Below, piece by piece: positions 1-7,827 of a DNA stretch of 64,000 nt (positions within the stretch are counted from its first letter, which is position 1; each line of letters opens with the position of its first letter). Location of the stretch: the NCBI GenBank assembly GCA_033763995.1, contig JANRJL010000094.1, positions 1 through 64,000 on the forward strand. Direction: 5' to 3'. The notes beneath the pieces were generated by a model, which saw only the letters and a list, made by a program, of their open reading frames with translations, was not told the DNA's origin and searched no databases. A program made the translations under genes and the position numbers. This DNA comes from GCA-2737725 sp033763995 (GTDB taxonomy: Bacteria; Pseudomonadota; Alphaproteobacteria; Rhodospirillales; Rhodospirillaceae).

Positions 1-56
1 TGCACCTGAAACACGTGCTTGGATATGTCGATCCCAAATGTGATACCCTGATCCAT
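1..56 (-). CDS. IS110-family transposase, N-terminal fragment (runs off the window)
   Basis: Only the first 18 codons are inside the window, read on the minus strand from an ATG at 56-54. They spell MDQGITFGIDISKHVFQV, the typical opening of IS110-family DEDD transposases, in which the Asp of GIDISK is the first acidic residue of the RuvC-like catalytic site. The rest lies to the left of position 1, so completeness cannot be judged. The leader at 57-135 is structured, and the neighbouring RayT suggests the IS landed beside or within a REP-like palindrome, a known habit of this family. The family call is firm despite the short length because the motif and its position are characteristic. Confidence 0.75.
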   Translation of the reverse strand, partial: MDQGITFGIDISKHVFQV

Positions 57-135
57 GGACGGCCTCCTTCAAGTGGTTCAGCAACAACGACCACTTTGGC
101 ACAACGTGATGCCGCGCGGGGGCCGTCCACCCCAT
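57..135 (-). ncRNA. Candidate IS110 left-end structured RNA (bridge-RNA-like leader)
   Basis: On the minus strand, just upstream of the IS110 start codon, an outer 8-bp stem (GGCCGTCC at 121-128 with GGACGGCC at 57-64) encloses two further hairpins: AAGTGGT (71-77) with ACCACTT (90-96), and GGCA (98-101) with TGCC (110-113). IS110 elements are known to encode a bridge RNA with two internal loops in the non-coding end flanking the transposase gene. This segment is shorter than the best-known example, and the RNA may extend into the gene or up to about 151. That it is transcribed, and its guide loops, are inference. Confidence 0.35.
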
Positions 136-151
136 CAGAGTGAAAACTCTG
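135..151. repeat. RayT element left end, hairpin TCAGAGTGAAAACTCTG
   Basis: CAGAGT-GAAA-ACTCTG forms a perfect 6-bp hairpin just beyond the RayT stop codon. It matches, at 15 of 17 positions, the reverse complement of the segment at 979-995 on the other side of the same gene. The two therefore behave as inverted ends of one RayT unit. It could alternatively be the 5' hairpin of the neighbouring IS110 leader RNA. Confidence 0.55.
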
Positions 152-173
152 GCCTCGCCGCGCCGCATGTCGC

Positions 174-920
174 TCACAGCAACTTCACCTGCGCCTTGTC
201 CGCCCCGCGCCGCGCTTTCTTCGCCTTCACTTTCGCCTTGTCGGGTTTCAGCCCGCGCTTGAGCGGAACCGCTCGGCGGCGCGCGGCGCGGGCCACCTCG
301 CGTTGGAATCGCTCGGAGCCCAGGGCCCAGCCGCCGTTGAGCGCGCGGCGAATTTCCGTCAGGGCGTCCTTCGCCAACGCCTCGCGAAACAACTCGCGGT
401 AGGCCGCGGCGCGGTCCGACGCCGTGCGGCCCAAGGCGCGGTAGAGTTCGTGGGGCGTCACCAAAACATCGGCCTTGCCATGAGCATTGGCCGCGTGGCT
501 CGACCACGGGTAGCCGCGCGGGGCCCGCGTCATGCGGGCGCGCACCGGGTTCAACTCGATATAGCGCATGAGGCGGAACAGGTAAGTCTCGTCCTCCACC
601 ACGTTGGCGCGGTAACGGCCTTCCCACAGCGAGCCCGTGCGGCGGTAGGCCATGTTGACGCGCCGCACGTAAAGCCGGCCCAGGGTCTGCATGACGGCGG
701 GGATGCTCTCGGGCGTTTCCGGCGTGGCGAGCAGGTGGACGTGGTTGGTCATCAGCACGTAGGCGTGCACCGCGAGGCCGTGCGCGGCGGCGATCTCGGC
801 CAGCCAGTCCTTGTAGGCGCGGTAATCTTCGGTGTCGAAGAACACGGCCTGGCGATTGTTGCCGCGCTGGATGATGTGCTGGGGCACGCCGGGGGCGAAC
901 CATCGGCCGATGCGGGCCAT
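174..920 (-). CDS. REP-associated tyrosine transposase (RayT, Y1/HUH type)
   Basis: A 248-residue protein of the IS200-like HUH superfamily in its domesticated RayT form, which nicks and rejoins single-stranded DNA at REP palindromes. Visible signatures are the metal-binding HVH at residues 60-62 in MTNHVHLL, the catalytic Tyr at about 120 in RYIELNPVRA, and the WEGRYRA block before it. The C-terminus (about residues 205-248) is a Lys/Arg-rich tail. The length is usual for RayTs, with no break seen. It is flanked by the inverted hairpins at 135-151 and 979-995. It lies between the IS110 leader and the end of an MDR gene, on the same strand as that gene. Confidence 0.92.
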   Translation of the reverse strand: MARIGRWFAPGVPQHIIQRGNNRQAVFFDTEDYRAYKDWLAEIAAAHGLAVHAYVLMTNHVHLLATPETPESIPAVMQTLGRLYVRRVNMAYRRTGSLWEGRYRANVVEDETYLFRLMRYIELNPVRARMTRAPRGYPWSSHAANAHGKADVLVTPHELYRALGRTASDRAAAYRELFREALAKDALTEIRRALNGGWALGSERFQREVARAARRRAVPLKRGLKPDKAKVKAKKARRGADKAQVKLL

Positions 921-978
921 GAGGGCTTCTCCTGCTGCTGCGGACCGGCCGAGCCTAGTCCGCCGCGACCGAGAAGGA

Positions 979-995
979 CAGGGTTTTTACTCTGA
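979..995. repeat. RayT element right end (inverted copy)
   Basis: CAGGGTTTTTACTCTGA is the inverted partner of the hairpin at 135-151, 15 of 17 positions alike. The TAA stop of the adjacent MDR gene (987-989) lies inside it, so this mobile end supplies the last codons and the terminator codon of that gene. Confidence 0.55.
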
Positions 996-2006
996 CCCCA
1001 AATGGGAGATCACGACCTTGCCGATGTGCTCGGCCCCGTCGAGGTACTTGTATGCGTCGGACATGTCGGCGAAGGCGAACACCTTGTCGACCACGGGCTT
1101 GATCTTGGTGGCCGCCACGCAGGCCAGCATGTCCTTGAGCATCTTGACGCTGCCGACCGTGATGCCGAACAGGTGCAGGTTCTTGGCGACCAGGGCGAAA
1201 ATCTGCGGTTGGCCCGATTCCAAACCGCCGATGAGGCCGATGCGGCCGTTGAAGGCGGCGGCATTGAGCGATTTCGTCAGCGTGCCCGTGCCCACGGTTT
1301 CCACCACGATGTCGGCGCCCGCGCCGCCGGTGGCTTCCAGCACGGCTTTGTCCCAGTCGGGATTGGTTTTGTAGTTGATGCCAACGTCCGCGCCCAAGGC
1401 CTTCACGCGCGCGAGTTTGTCGTCCGACGAGGAGGTGACGATGACCTTGGCGCCGCCGGCTTTCGCCAGTTGCAAGCCCCAGATCGACACGCCGCCGGTG
1501 CCCAGCACCAGCACAGTGTCTCCGGCTTTCATCTTGCCCAACGGGTAGAGGTTGTTCCACGCGGTGACGCCCGCCGAGGCGAGCGTGGCGGCTTCTTCCC
1601 ACGACAAATGATCGGGCACCTTGGCGAGCGACGCGGCGGGAGCCAGCAAACGCTCCGCGCCCCAGCCGTCGATGGTGTTGCCGTAGTCCGCGCTGAACAG
1701 GCCCGGCACCCAAGGCCCGTCGACCCACTGCGCGAACATGTTGGCGACCACGCGGTCGCCCACTTTCACGTTGGTCACACCCGCGCCCACGGCGATCACT
1801 TCGCCCGCGCCGTCGCTGAGCGGGATGCGCGTGTCGGGGCGCACGGTGGCGCCGTATTTTTTCGCGGCGATCATCAGGTCGCGGTGGTTGAGCGCGCTGG
1901 CGTGCACCTTGATGACGGCATGGCCGGCCAAGGTCTCGGGGTCTTTGGCCTCGCCCAGCCGCAGCGAGCCGATGCCGTCTTGTTTGCCGATCTGCCAAGC
2001 CTTCAT
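987..2006 (-). CDS. Zinc-independent MDR oxidoreductase (quinone-oxidoreductase-like), copy 1
   Basis: A 339-residue medium-chain dehydrogenase/reductase with an N-terminal GroES-like domain (about 1-120) and a Rossmann domain with GTGGVSIWGLQLAK near residue 170. The Cys that binds catalytic zinc in alcohol dehydrogenases is replaced by the NHRD-type motif (SALNHRDLM), which marks NAD(P)H-dependent quinone or enoyl reductase-like members. It is a cytoplasmic enzyme; the substrate cannot be told. Two close paralogues follow at 2720-3739 and 3863-4873, a local triplication. The start ATG at 2006-2004 matches the paralogues' N-termini. Its last residues (HLGSE) and stop are encoded by the RayT end, so the native C-terminus may have been altered by the insertion. 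Confidence 0.88.
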   Translation of the reverse strand: MKAWQIGKQDGIGSLRLGEAKDPETLAGHAVIKVHASALNHRDLMIAAKKYGATVRPDTRIPLSDGAGEVIAVGAGVTNVKVGDRVVANMFAQWVDGPWVPGLFSADYGNTIDGWGAERLLAPAASLAKVPDHLSWEEAATLASAGVTAWNNLYPLGKMKAGDTVLVLGTGGVSIWGLQLAKAGGAKVIVTSSSDDKLARVKALGADVGINYKTNPDWDKAVLEATGGAGADIVVETVGTGTLTKSLNAAAFNGRIGLIGGLESGQPQIFALVAKNLHLFGITVGSVKMLKDMLACVAATKIKPVVDKVFAFADMSDAYKYLDGAEHIGKVVISHLGSE

Positions 2007-2090
2007 GGTGCGTTCCTCGCTGATGAAGGCCGCATGGCCGCATAGGGGAATGCAAGAGTCAAGCAGGAGGCGCTGGCCATCGGCCGCGGG

Positions 2091-2648
2091 CTACTGGTAA
2101 GGGCCCCAATTGATCGGCTTGCGCGTGAACGTGCTGTCGAGCATCGGCATCCACTTGCCGTCTTTCCCCAGAATTTCAGATTTCCACTTAAAACTGTCGG
2201 CGTCGATGGGCGTGACCTCGCCGCGCACTTTCATTTCGCCCTCTTTGCCGATGTAACGCTCGTCGTCGAAGATGACCGTGGTGCCGTCGGTCTTCATGGA
2301 GCCGGTGGAGTAGCCGCCGTCATTGGCCCAATAAATGTAGCGCACGGCCTTGGCGTCGTGATCCCAATAATAGGTCGTTTCGCCGCCGTAGGGCGGGTTG
2401 GAGCCCTTCAGTTCGAAGCGGTCGCGCAGGTAGCGCCCGCGCATGAACCAGCGCACGCAGTGCGAGGCAATCTGCTTGCCGTCGGGCATGGGGCCTTCCC
2501 AACAGGCATCGGCCATGAAGGCCAAAGGCTTGAGTTCATCGGGAATGACGACGGGAATTTTGGACGGATCGGCCGGCAAAGTTTGCGCCGCGGCGCCGAA
2601 GGTCCAAGCCAAGCTCAATGCCAACGCCGTCCGTGTGATGAGTTTCAT
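2091..2648 (-). CDS. Secreted lipocalin-like protein of unknown function
   Basis: A 185-residue protein with a clear signal peptide (MKLITRTALALSLAWTFGAAA, cut near residue 21). The start at 2648 is chosen because GGGGGA lies at ribosome-binding distance and the signal peptide begins there; a longer frame would add 24 unlikely residues encoded by the preceding terminator. The mature part is rich in alternating aromatic and charged residues with Trp-rich strands (CWEGPMPDG, TYYWDHDAKAVRYIYW), like small lipocalin or DUF1579-type beta-barrels. It has only two mature cysteines, which could pair. It is probably periplasmic. It sits between two MDR paralogues on the same strand but behind a strong terminator, so it likely has its own promoter. 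Function not recognised. Confidence 0.75.
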   Translation of the reverse strand: MKLITRTALALSLAWTFGAAAQTLPADPSKIPVVIPDELKPLAFMADACWEGPMPDGKQIASHCVRWFMRGRYLRDRFELKGSNPPYGGETTYYWDHDAKAVRYIYWANDGGYSTGSMKTDGTTVIFDDERYIGKEGEMKVRGEVTPIDADSFKWKSEILGKDGKWMPMLDSTFTRKPINWGPYQ

Positions 2649-2664
2649 ATCGTCCCCCAAGATC

Positions 2665-2701
2665 AAAAAAGGTAGAGTTGAACGATCATTCAACTCTACC
2701 T
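2665..2701 (-). terminator. Rho-independent terminator of MDR copy 2
   Basis: On the minus strand, a perfect 13-bp stem (AGGTAGAGTTGAA with its complement, 2689-2701 and 2670-2682) with a 6-nt loop is followed by six T. It follows the stop of the MDR gene at 2720 and precedes the ribosome-binding site of the 2648 gene, so it separates the two transcripts. Confidence 0.9.
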
Positions 2702-2719
2702 GTGTCCTGTCAAGGGCCA

Positions 2720-3739
2720 TCAGCCGTGCGTGATCACGATCTTGCCGATGAACTCGCTGGCTTGCATGTACTCATAGGCCTTGTTGGCCTCGGCGAAGGG
2801 AAAGGTCTTGTCGATCACGGGCCGGGTGCCGGTGGCGTCCAGCGCGCGCAGCAGGTCGGCGAACATGCGCCGGCTGCCGGACGTAATGCCCTTGATCGTC
2901 AGGTTCTTCGAGATCATCGGCAGCGTATTGGGCGCCGCCTCGCTGCGCCCGCCCAGCCCGCCGATGAAGCCGATGCGGCCGTTGGGCGCGCAAGCCATCA
3001 TGGATTTGCTCAAGGTCGCCATGCCGCCGGTCTCCACCACGATATCCGCGCCGCGTCCGCCGGTGGCGGTGAGAATCTCTTTCTCCCAGTCGGGATTGGT
3101 CTTGTAATTGACGGTGATGTCGGCCCCCAGGTCGCGGCAGCGCGCCAGTTTGTCGTCCGACGACGACGTGATGGCGGCCCGCGCGCCGTTCATCTTGGCG
3201 ATCTGCAGCGCGAAGATCGACACGCCGCCGGTGCCCAGCGCCAGCACCGTGTCGCCGGACTTGATCTTGGCGAAGGGCTGCATGGCCGACCAGGCGGTGA
3301 CGGCCGCCACGGGCAGGGCGGCCGCGTCGGCGTAGCTCATGGACTTGGGGATGGTCAGCAGACAGTGCGCGGGCACCAGCACCTTTTCGCCCAACATCCC
3401 GTCGATGGAATTGCCCAGGTCGGCGCCGAAATAACTGGGGTCGAAGTCGCCGTCGACCCAGCCGGTGAAGTGCGTGCCCACGACGCGCTCGCCGACCTTC
3501 ACGGTCGTCACGCCGTCACCCACGGCGATCACGTCGCCCGCGCCGTCGGAAAGGGGAATGCGCGAGGGCGGTTTCGCGCCCAGATATCGGCCTTCGGTGA
3601 TGGAAAGGTCGCGGCGGTTGAGTGACGACGCCTTCACTTGGATCAGCGCTTGTCCAGGGCCGGGCTTCGGGTCGGGGCGCTCGGCCAGCCGCAGCGAGGC
3701 GATGCCCTTTTGCTCGCCCAGTTCCCACACCTTGACCAT
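2720..3739 (-). CDS. Zinc-independent MDR oxidoreductase, copy 2
   Basis: A 339-residue paralogue of the gene at 987-2006 with the same architecture: GroES-like N-domain with SSLNRRDLS in place of a zinc-binding Cys, the block IPLSDGAGDVIAVGDGV, and Rossmann motif GTGGVSIFALQIAK. NAD(P)H is the expected cofactor; substrate unknown. The ATG at 3739 is chosen because MVKVWELGEQKGIASLRL aligns with the starts of both paralogues; an in-frame extension upstream would read through the palindromic repeat at 3757-3839. It ends at a strong terminator (2665-2701). Confidence 0.88.
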   Translation of the reverse strand: MVKVWELGEQKGIASLRLAERPDPKPGPGQALIQVKASSLNRRDLSITEGRYLGAKPPSRIPLSDGAGDVIAVGDGVTTVKVGERVVGTHFTGWVDGDFDPSYFGADLGNSIDGMLGEKVLVPAHCLLTIPKSMSYADAAALPVAAVTAWSAMQPFAKIKSGDTVLALGTGGVSIFALQIAKMNGARAAITSSSDDKLARCRDLGADITVNYKTNPDWEKEILTATGGRGADIVVETGGMATLSKSMMACAPNGRIGFIGGLGGRSEAAPNTLPMISKNLTIKGITSGSRRMFADLLRALDATGTRPVIDKTFPFAEANKAYEYMQASEFIGKIVITHG

Positions 3740-3756
3740 GGCCGTGACTCCAACAG

Positions 3757-3839
3757 TGTCATGCCCCGATCCATTCGGGGCACCCATCGCCCAGCGACAC
3801 GCGCCATCATGGATGGCCCGGATCAGCCGGGCAATGACA
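3757..3839. repeat. Two-hairpin dispersed element, copy A
   Basis: TGTCAT at the left and ATGACA at the right pair with each other. Between them lie one hairpin (TGCCCCGA/TTCGGGGCA), the short inner pair CCCA/TGG, and a second hairpin (GCCCGG/CCGGGC). The same plan with different arm sequences recurs at 38311, 46837, 52394 and 61876. Confidence 0.8.
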
Positions 3840-3862
3840 AGTTCAAAGCGGGACTTCGTTGC

Positions 3863-4873
3863 TCAGCGCCCGATGACGATCTTGCCCAGGTGGGTTTGGC
3901 CCTTCATGTGGGTGTAGGCCGCGCCCGCCTCGTTGAACCCGAACGCCTTGTCGATGACGGGCTTCTGGTTGCTGTTGACCATGGCTTCCACCAGGCCTTC
4001 CTGCATCTTGCGGCTGCCCACGGTGATGCCGCGCAGGTTCAGGTTCTTGCCCACCAGCGGCATGGTGTTGATCGGGGCCTTGGCCTGTTCGAAGCCGCCG
4101 ATGAGCCCGATGCGGCCGTTGAAGGCCGCCGCCGCGAAAGACTTGTCGAGATTGCCGGGCCCGGCGGTTTCCACCACGACGTTGGCGCCCTTGCCGCCGG
4201 TGGCCTCCATCACCGCCTTGGGCCAATCGGCGTTGGTCTTGTAGTTGATGCCGATATCTGCGCCGAGCGTTTTGGCGCGAGCGAGCTTCACATCGCTCGA
4301 TGAGATGATCACCGACTTGGCCCCGATGGCTTTGGCGATCTGTACCCCGAAGATGGACACGCCGCCCGTGCCGATCAGCAGCACGGTATCGCCCGCGTGC
4401 GCCTGGCCCGCTTCGACGATGGCGTTCCAGGCCGTGACACCCGCGCAAGGTAGGCAGGCGCCTTCCTCATACGTCCACGAGCTTGGCAATTTGACCAAGG
4501 CATCGGCCGGGAACACGCCCATCTCGGCCAAGGTGCCGTCGCTGCCGCCGCCCAAATCGCTGCCGAAATTCTGCGGGCCCCAGGGGCCGTCGATCCAGCG
4601 CGAGAAAAAGCTGATGGCGACACGGTCGCCGGCCTTCACGCGGCTGACGCCGTCGCCCACGGCGACCACTTCGCCGGCGCCGTCACTGAGCGGAATCAGC
4701 GTTTCGGGCTTGGCCGGACCGTACCAACCATGAAGCACCATGACGTCGCGGTAGTTGAGCGAATTGGCCTTCAGTTTGACCACGGCCTGACCGGGCCCAG
4801 CCTTGGGCTCGGGCCGGTCGACCATGCGCAAGCTCTCGATGCCTTTTTGCGCGCCGACTTCATAGACTTTCAT
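3863..4873 (-). CDS. Zinc-independent MDR oxidoreductase, copy 3
   Basis: A 336-residue third paralogue: SLNYRDVMV replaces the catalytic-zinc motif and GTGGVSIFGVQIAK is the nucleotide-binding loop. It has the shared blocks IPLSDGAGEVVAVGDGVSRV and FNGRIGLIGGF. The ATG at 4873 has GGGGGA at proper distance; longer in-frame sequence upstream is not conserved with the paralogues. It is divergent from the tannase-family gene at 5021. Between it and copy 2 lies a dispersed palindromic element, so the three are probably not one simple transcript. It is likely an NAD(P)H-dependent reductase of a quinone, enone or aldehyde, which is inference from the family. Confidence 0.88.
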   Translation of the reverse strand: MKVYEVGAQKGIESLRMVDRPEPKAGPGQAVVKLKANSLNYRDVMVLHGWYGPAKPETLIPLSDGAGEVVAVGDGVSRVKAGDRVAISFFSRWIDGPWGPQNFGSDLGGGSDGTLAEMGVFPADALVKLPSSWTYEEGACLPCAGVTAWNAIVEAGQAHAGDTVLLIGTGGVSIFGVQIAKAIGAKSVIISSSDVKLARAKTLGADIGINYKTNADWPKAVMEATGGKGANVVVETAGPGNLDKSFAAAAFNGRIGLIGGFEQAKAPINTMPLVGKNLNLRGITVGSRKMQEGLVEAMVNSNQKPVIDKAFGFNEAGAAYTHMKGQTHLGKIVIGR

Positions 4874-5020
4874 GGTGTATCCCCCAGTGTTCTGATGGGC
4901 CGGTTCTAGCCCAAGGCGCGAGGAAGGGGCAGGGGGCGCGATCGCGTGCCCGCATGACGGCCAAATGCCTTGACCCCACACCCCGCAGGTCGTCGAATAC
5001 GCCTCTGCGGGAGATTAGCC

Positions 5021-6580
5021 ATGCGTGCGTTCGCCGTATTCATTTTCGTGTCTTGGGCGCCTTTGATTGCGGCCGGTGCATCCGAGATCAAGAATTGTGC
5101 AGCCATCGCGGCGAGCGATTTCTCTCGGGTGGCGGATGCGCCCACGCATGTGACCGGCGCGCGCGAGGTGCCTGCCGCAGCGCCGTCTCCGGCGTACTGC
5201 AAAGTCGAGGGCTATATCGCCGGCCGGATCGGTCTCGAACTGCGCCTGCCGCGGAGCGCGTGGAACGGCAAGATGATGTTTCAAGGCTGCGGCGGCTATT
5301 GCGGCTCGCTGATCCAGATGGAGCAATGCATGGACGCGCTGGCCCGCGGCTATGCCTGTGTCCATACGGACCTGGGGCATGTGAGCACGGCCAGCGACGC
5401 CAAGTGGGCCTACAACAATCCGCAGGCCGAGATCGATTTCTACTACCGCGCGACCCATGCCGCCGCCCAAGGGGGCAAGGCGATCATCGCGCAGGCTTAC
5501 GACACGCCAGCGACGCGGCACTACTACCAGGGCTGTTCCACCGGCGGGCGCCAGGGCTTGATTTCGGCGCAACGCTTCCCGGAGGATTTCGACGGCATCA
5601 TCGTCGGCGCGCCGGCGGGGGTGTCGGCGGGCGGAGGCCTGCACCTCATTTGGAGCGCACTGGCGAACCTCGATGCCGAGGGCCGTTCCATCATGAGCGA
5701 CAAAAAAGTGCCGATGCTGGCCTCCGCCGTCATGCAGAAATGCGACGCCATGGATGGGCTCGCCGATGGCCTGATCGACGACCCGCGCCGCTGCGATTTC
5801 GATCCGGCGGAATTGGCCTGCAAGACTGGCCAAGACCCAGCGCAGTGTTTGAGCGATGCGGAAGTCAGCGTGGTACGCAAGATTTACGCCGGCGCCACGA
5901 CCACGTCCGGTCGGCGCCTCTACACCGCGACGCCCATGCTGGGTTCGGAGCCCACCTGGGTGCCGGTGTTCATTGGCGCCAATGGCCAGAAGCCGGGTTA
6001 CTATTATTTCGGCGGCGACTTCTTTCGCTATCTCGCGTTTGCCGAGGATCCGGGGCCACGATGGAAGCCGGAGGATTTTGACTTTGAGCGCGACCCGCCG
6101 CGCATGGGTTACAACCGCCATCTCAACAACGCCGCCGATCCCGATCTGCGGGCCTTCAAGGCGCGCGGAGGCAAGCTGATCGCCTATCAGGGTTGGCGCG
6201 ACTATTCCGTGCCGCCGCTGGCCATCGTCGACTATTACGAGCTGGTCGAGCGCGTCATGGGCGGTCGTGACGCCACGCAAGAGTTTTTCCGCCTGTTCAT
6301 GCTGCCCGGCGTCGATCATTGCGCCGGCGGTCCGGGCCCCGCGCGCATGGATTTGATGGCGGCACTTGAAGCCTGGGTGGAACGGGACCGCGCGCCGGGC
6401 GAAATCATCGCCGCGCGTATCAAGAACGATCCGGGCATTCTCGGGAACGTTTACTTTCCGCTCAAGGCCGACGAGATCGAAGTGACGCGACCAGTCTATC
6501 CTTACCCCGAGGTCGCGCGCTATGTCGGTCAGGGCGACCCCAACCGCGCTGAAAACTTCCGTCGCACCTCGCCCAAGTAG
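5021..6580 (+). CDS. Tannase/feruloyl-esterase family secreted hydrolase
   Basis: 519 residues, beginning with a signal peptide (MRAFAVFIFVSWAPLIAAGA). The ATG at 5021 is preceded by GGAG; an earlier in-frame ATG would bury the signal. The protein shows the tannase-family serine nucleophile in GCSTGGRQG (about residue 170), the following ISAQRFPEDFDGIIVGAPA block, a later acidic residue in YQGWRDYSVPP and the catalytic His in GVDHCAGGPGP. Several paired cysteines (including KNCAAI, GCGGYCGS, KCDAM, RRCDF) fit the disulfide-rich fold of the family and periplasmic or extracellular location. Such enzymes hydrolyse galloyl, feruloyl or related aromatic esters from plant material; the true substrate is not deducible. 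A feruloyl-type ester would fit the Rieske O-demethylase-like oxygenase at 39693, but that link is inference. Confidence 0.9.
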   Translation: MRAFAVFIFVSWAPLIAAGASEIKNCAAIAASDFSRVADAPTHVTGAREVPAAAPSPAYCKVEGYIAGRIGLELRLPRSAWNGKMMFQGCGGYCGSLIQMEQCMDALARGYACVHTDLGHVSTASDAKWAYNNPQAEIDFYYRATHAAAQGGKAIIAQAYDTPATRHYYQGCSTGGRQGLISAQRFPEDFDGIIVGAPAGVSAGGGLHLIWSALANLDAEGRSIMSDKKVPMLASAVMQKCDAMDGLADGLIDDPRRCDFDPAELACKTGQDPAQCLSDAEVSVVRKIYAGATTTSGRRLYTATPMLGSEPTWVPVFIGANGQKPGYYYFGGDFFRYLAFAEDPGPRWKPEDFDFERDPPRMGYNRHLNNAADPDLRAFKARGGKLIAYQGWRDYSVPPLAIVDYYELVERVMGGRDATQEFFRLFMLPGVDHCAGGPGPARMDLMAALEAWVERDRAPGEIIAARIKNDPGILGNVYFPLKADEIEVTRPVYPYPEVARYVGQGDPNRAENFRRTSPK

Positions 6581-6704
6581 GCGACGCGCGTCGCTGACCG
6601 GCCGTGTTAACAAAAGTGAATCAGGCGAGATAGTTTTTACCTGCAACCAGTTTCCTCGACCGCGCGTTTTTGGGCTGCTCGTGGAAACTGCGGTGGGGAC
6701 CGCC

Positions 6705-6887
6705 ATGCATCACTTCAAGTACTTCGGCTATGTGGCCATTATCTTTGCCGTGTTGCTGGATCTTTATGCCGGCAATCCGGACGGCGATGCGACATTGCGG
6801 GTCGCCATCGACTGGATCGCGTTGTTTTTTGCAGTGGCGGGTTTAGGTGGCCTCGCGGTGGGACCGGTGAGTTCTTTGCGCCGATAA
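6705..6887 (+). CDS. Small two-helix membrane protein
   Basis: A 60-residue product with two hydrophobic segments (GYVAIIFAVLLDLYA and IDWIALFFAVAGLGGLAV) separated by a short polar loop. The ATG at 6705 has GGTGGGGA eight or so bases upstream. Composition and start are credible, but no family is recognised and a gene this short could be spurious. It stands alone between the tannase-family gene and the sigma factor. Confidence 0.45.
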   Translation: MHHFKYFGYVAIIFAVLLDLYAGNPDGDATLRVAIDWIALFFAVAGLGGLAVGPVSSLRR

Positions 6888-7213
6888 GTCGGGCGCTCAA
6901 CCTCTTTATTAGAGTTTGATTCCACGCACCGTGCCGCGGTGCGCGAGTTGCGCAATTTTCTCAGGTAATATCTTTACTTATCAATAAGTTATATGAATTC
7001 CACCAGGTGGCGTTTTTGGCCCCATTGGTAGGCCGATTCTCGACCCGGTAAATCTTTATACGGCCTTTATACGCCCAGGCCGATTTCCGCATCGTGCCTT
7101 TACGGCCCTTCGCCCCACTCTGCTCACCGATAAAGCGCGGGGTCGGGTTCGGATTGCAGCCCTCCTACAGCCGGACCCGGCCCCGCAAAACCCCAGGTGA
7201 ACGGAGAGCCAGA
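6888..7213. other. Non-coding stretch upstream of the sigma factor
   Basis: About 325 bases with no convincing gene. It is locally AT-rich around 6955-7060 and has a short direct repeat, CTTTATACG, at 7054 and again about 12 bases on. It presumably carries the promoter of the gene at 7214, but no promoter elements stand out clearly. Confidence 0.4.
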
Positions 7214-7711
7214 ATGAGCGCTTTTCATGACGAGTTGACCAGCCTGCTGCCGGACCTGAATCGGTTCGCGCGCTCGCTGACCCGCAACGAGGACGACGCG
7301 CATGACTTGGTCCAGGACTGTGTCGAGCGCGCGCTCAACAAGCGGGCCTTGTTCCAGGACGGCACCAGCTTGAAGTCTTGGTTGTTCACTCTGATGCGGA
7401 ATCTGTTCATCAGCAGCAAGCGGCGCGAGGCGGTGGACCGCAAGTACGTCGCCCTCAGTCAGCCCGAGGCTTGGAACGTGGAGATGCCGCGCCAGACCGA
7501 CCGGGTGTTCCTGAAGGAAACGCTGCGCGCCATGAAGTCGCTCTCGGCGGGCGAACGCCAAGCCATCGTCGTGCTCGGCATTCACGACGCGCCCCAGCAA
7601 GCCGTCGCGCGAATCTGCGGCGAGCCGGTGGGCACCTTGAAGTCGCGCCTGTCGCGCGGCCGCGCCCACCTTCGGGCCCAAATGGGTCTCGACCAAATGG
7701 CGTTCGCCTAA
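7214..7711 (+). CDS. ECF-family RNA polymerase sigma factor
   Basis: 165 residues with sigma region 2 at about 8-75 (FARSLTRNEDDAHDLVQDC, then SWLFTLMRNLFIS) and region 4 at about 105-155 (LSAGERQAIVVLGI, then GEPVGTLKSRLSRGRAHLR), the normal ECF layout. The ATG at 7214 follows a GGAGAG ribosome-binding site. ECF factors direct RNA polymerase to stress or envelope regulons and are normally held by an anti-sigma factor, but no anti-sigma, PhyR or zinc-finger gene is adjacent. It is followed by a strong terminator and stands as a single-gene transcript. Confidence 0.9.
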   Translation: MSAFHDELTSLLPDLNRFARSLTRNEDDAHDLVQDCVERALNKRALFQDGTSLKSWLFTLMRNLFISSKRREAVDRKYVALSQPEAWNVEMPRQTDRVFLKETLRAMKSLSAGERQAIVVLGIHDAPQQAVARICGEPVGTLKSRLSRGRAHLRAQMGLDQMAFA

Positions 7712-7781
7712 GAATTCGGAATTTTTCGGAATCCACTGGTCTGGCGTCTCCCATCCCCCCAACAGCCGCCAGTGGTAACTT

Positions 7782-7818
7782 AGCCCCGTCGCAGAAATGC
7801 GGCGGGGCTTTTTCTTTT
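7782..7818 (+). terminator. Rho-independent terminator after the sigma factor
   Basis: A 12-bp stem (AGCCCCGTCGCA with TGCGGCGGGGCT, one G-T pair), a GAAA loop and a T-rich tail TTTTTC at 7809-7818. It lies between converging genes, so it may also stop the transcript that comes from 8919. Confidence 0.9.
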
Positions 7819-7827
7819 CCCTTTATT

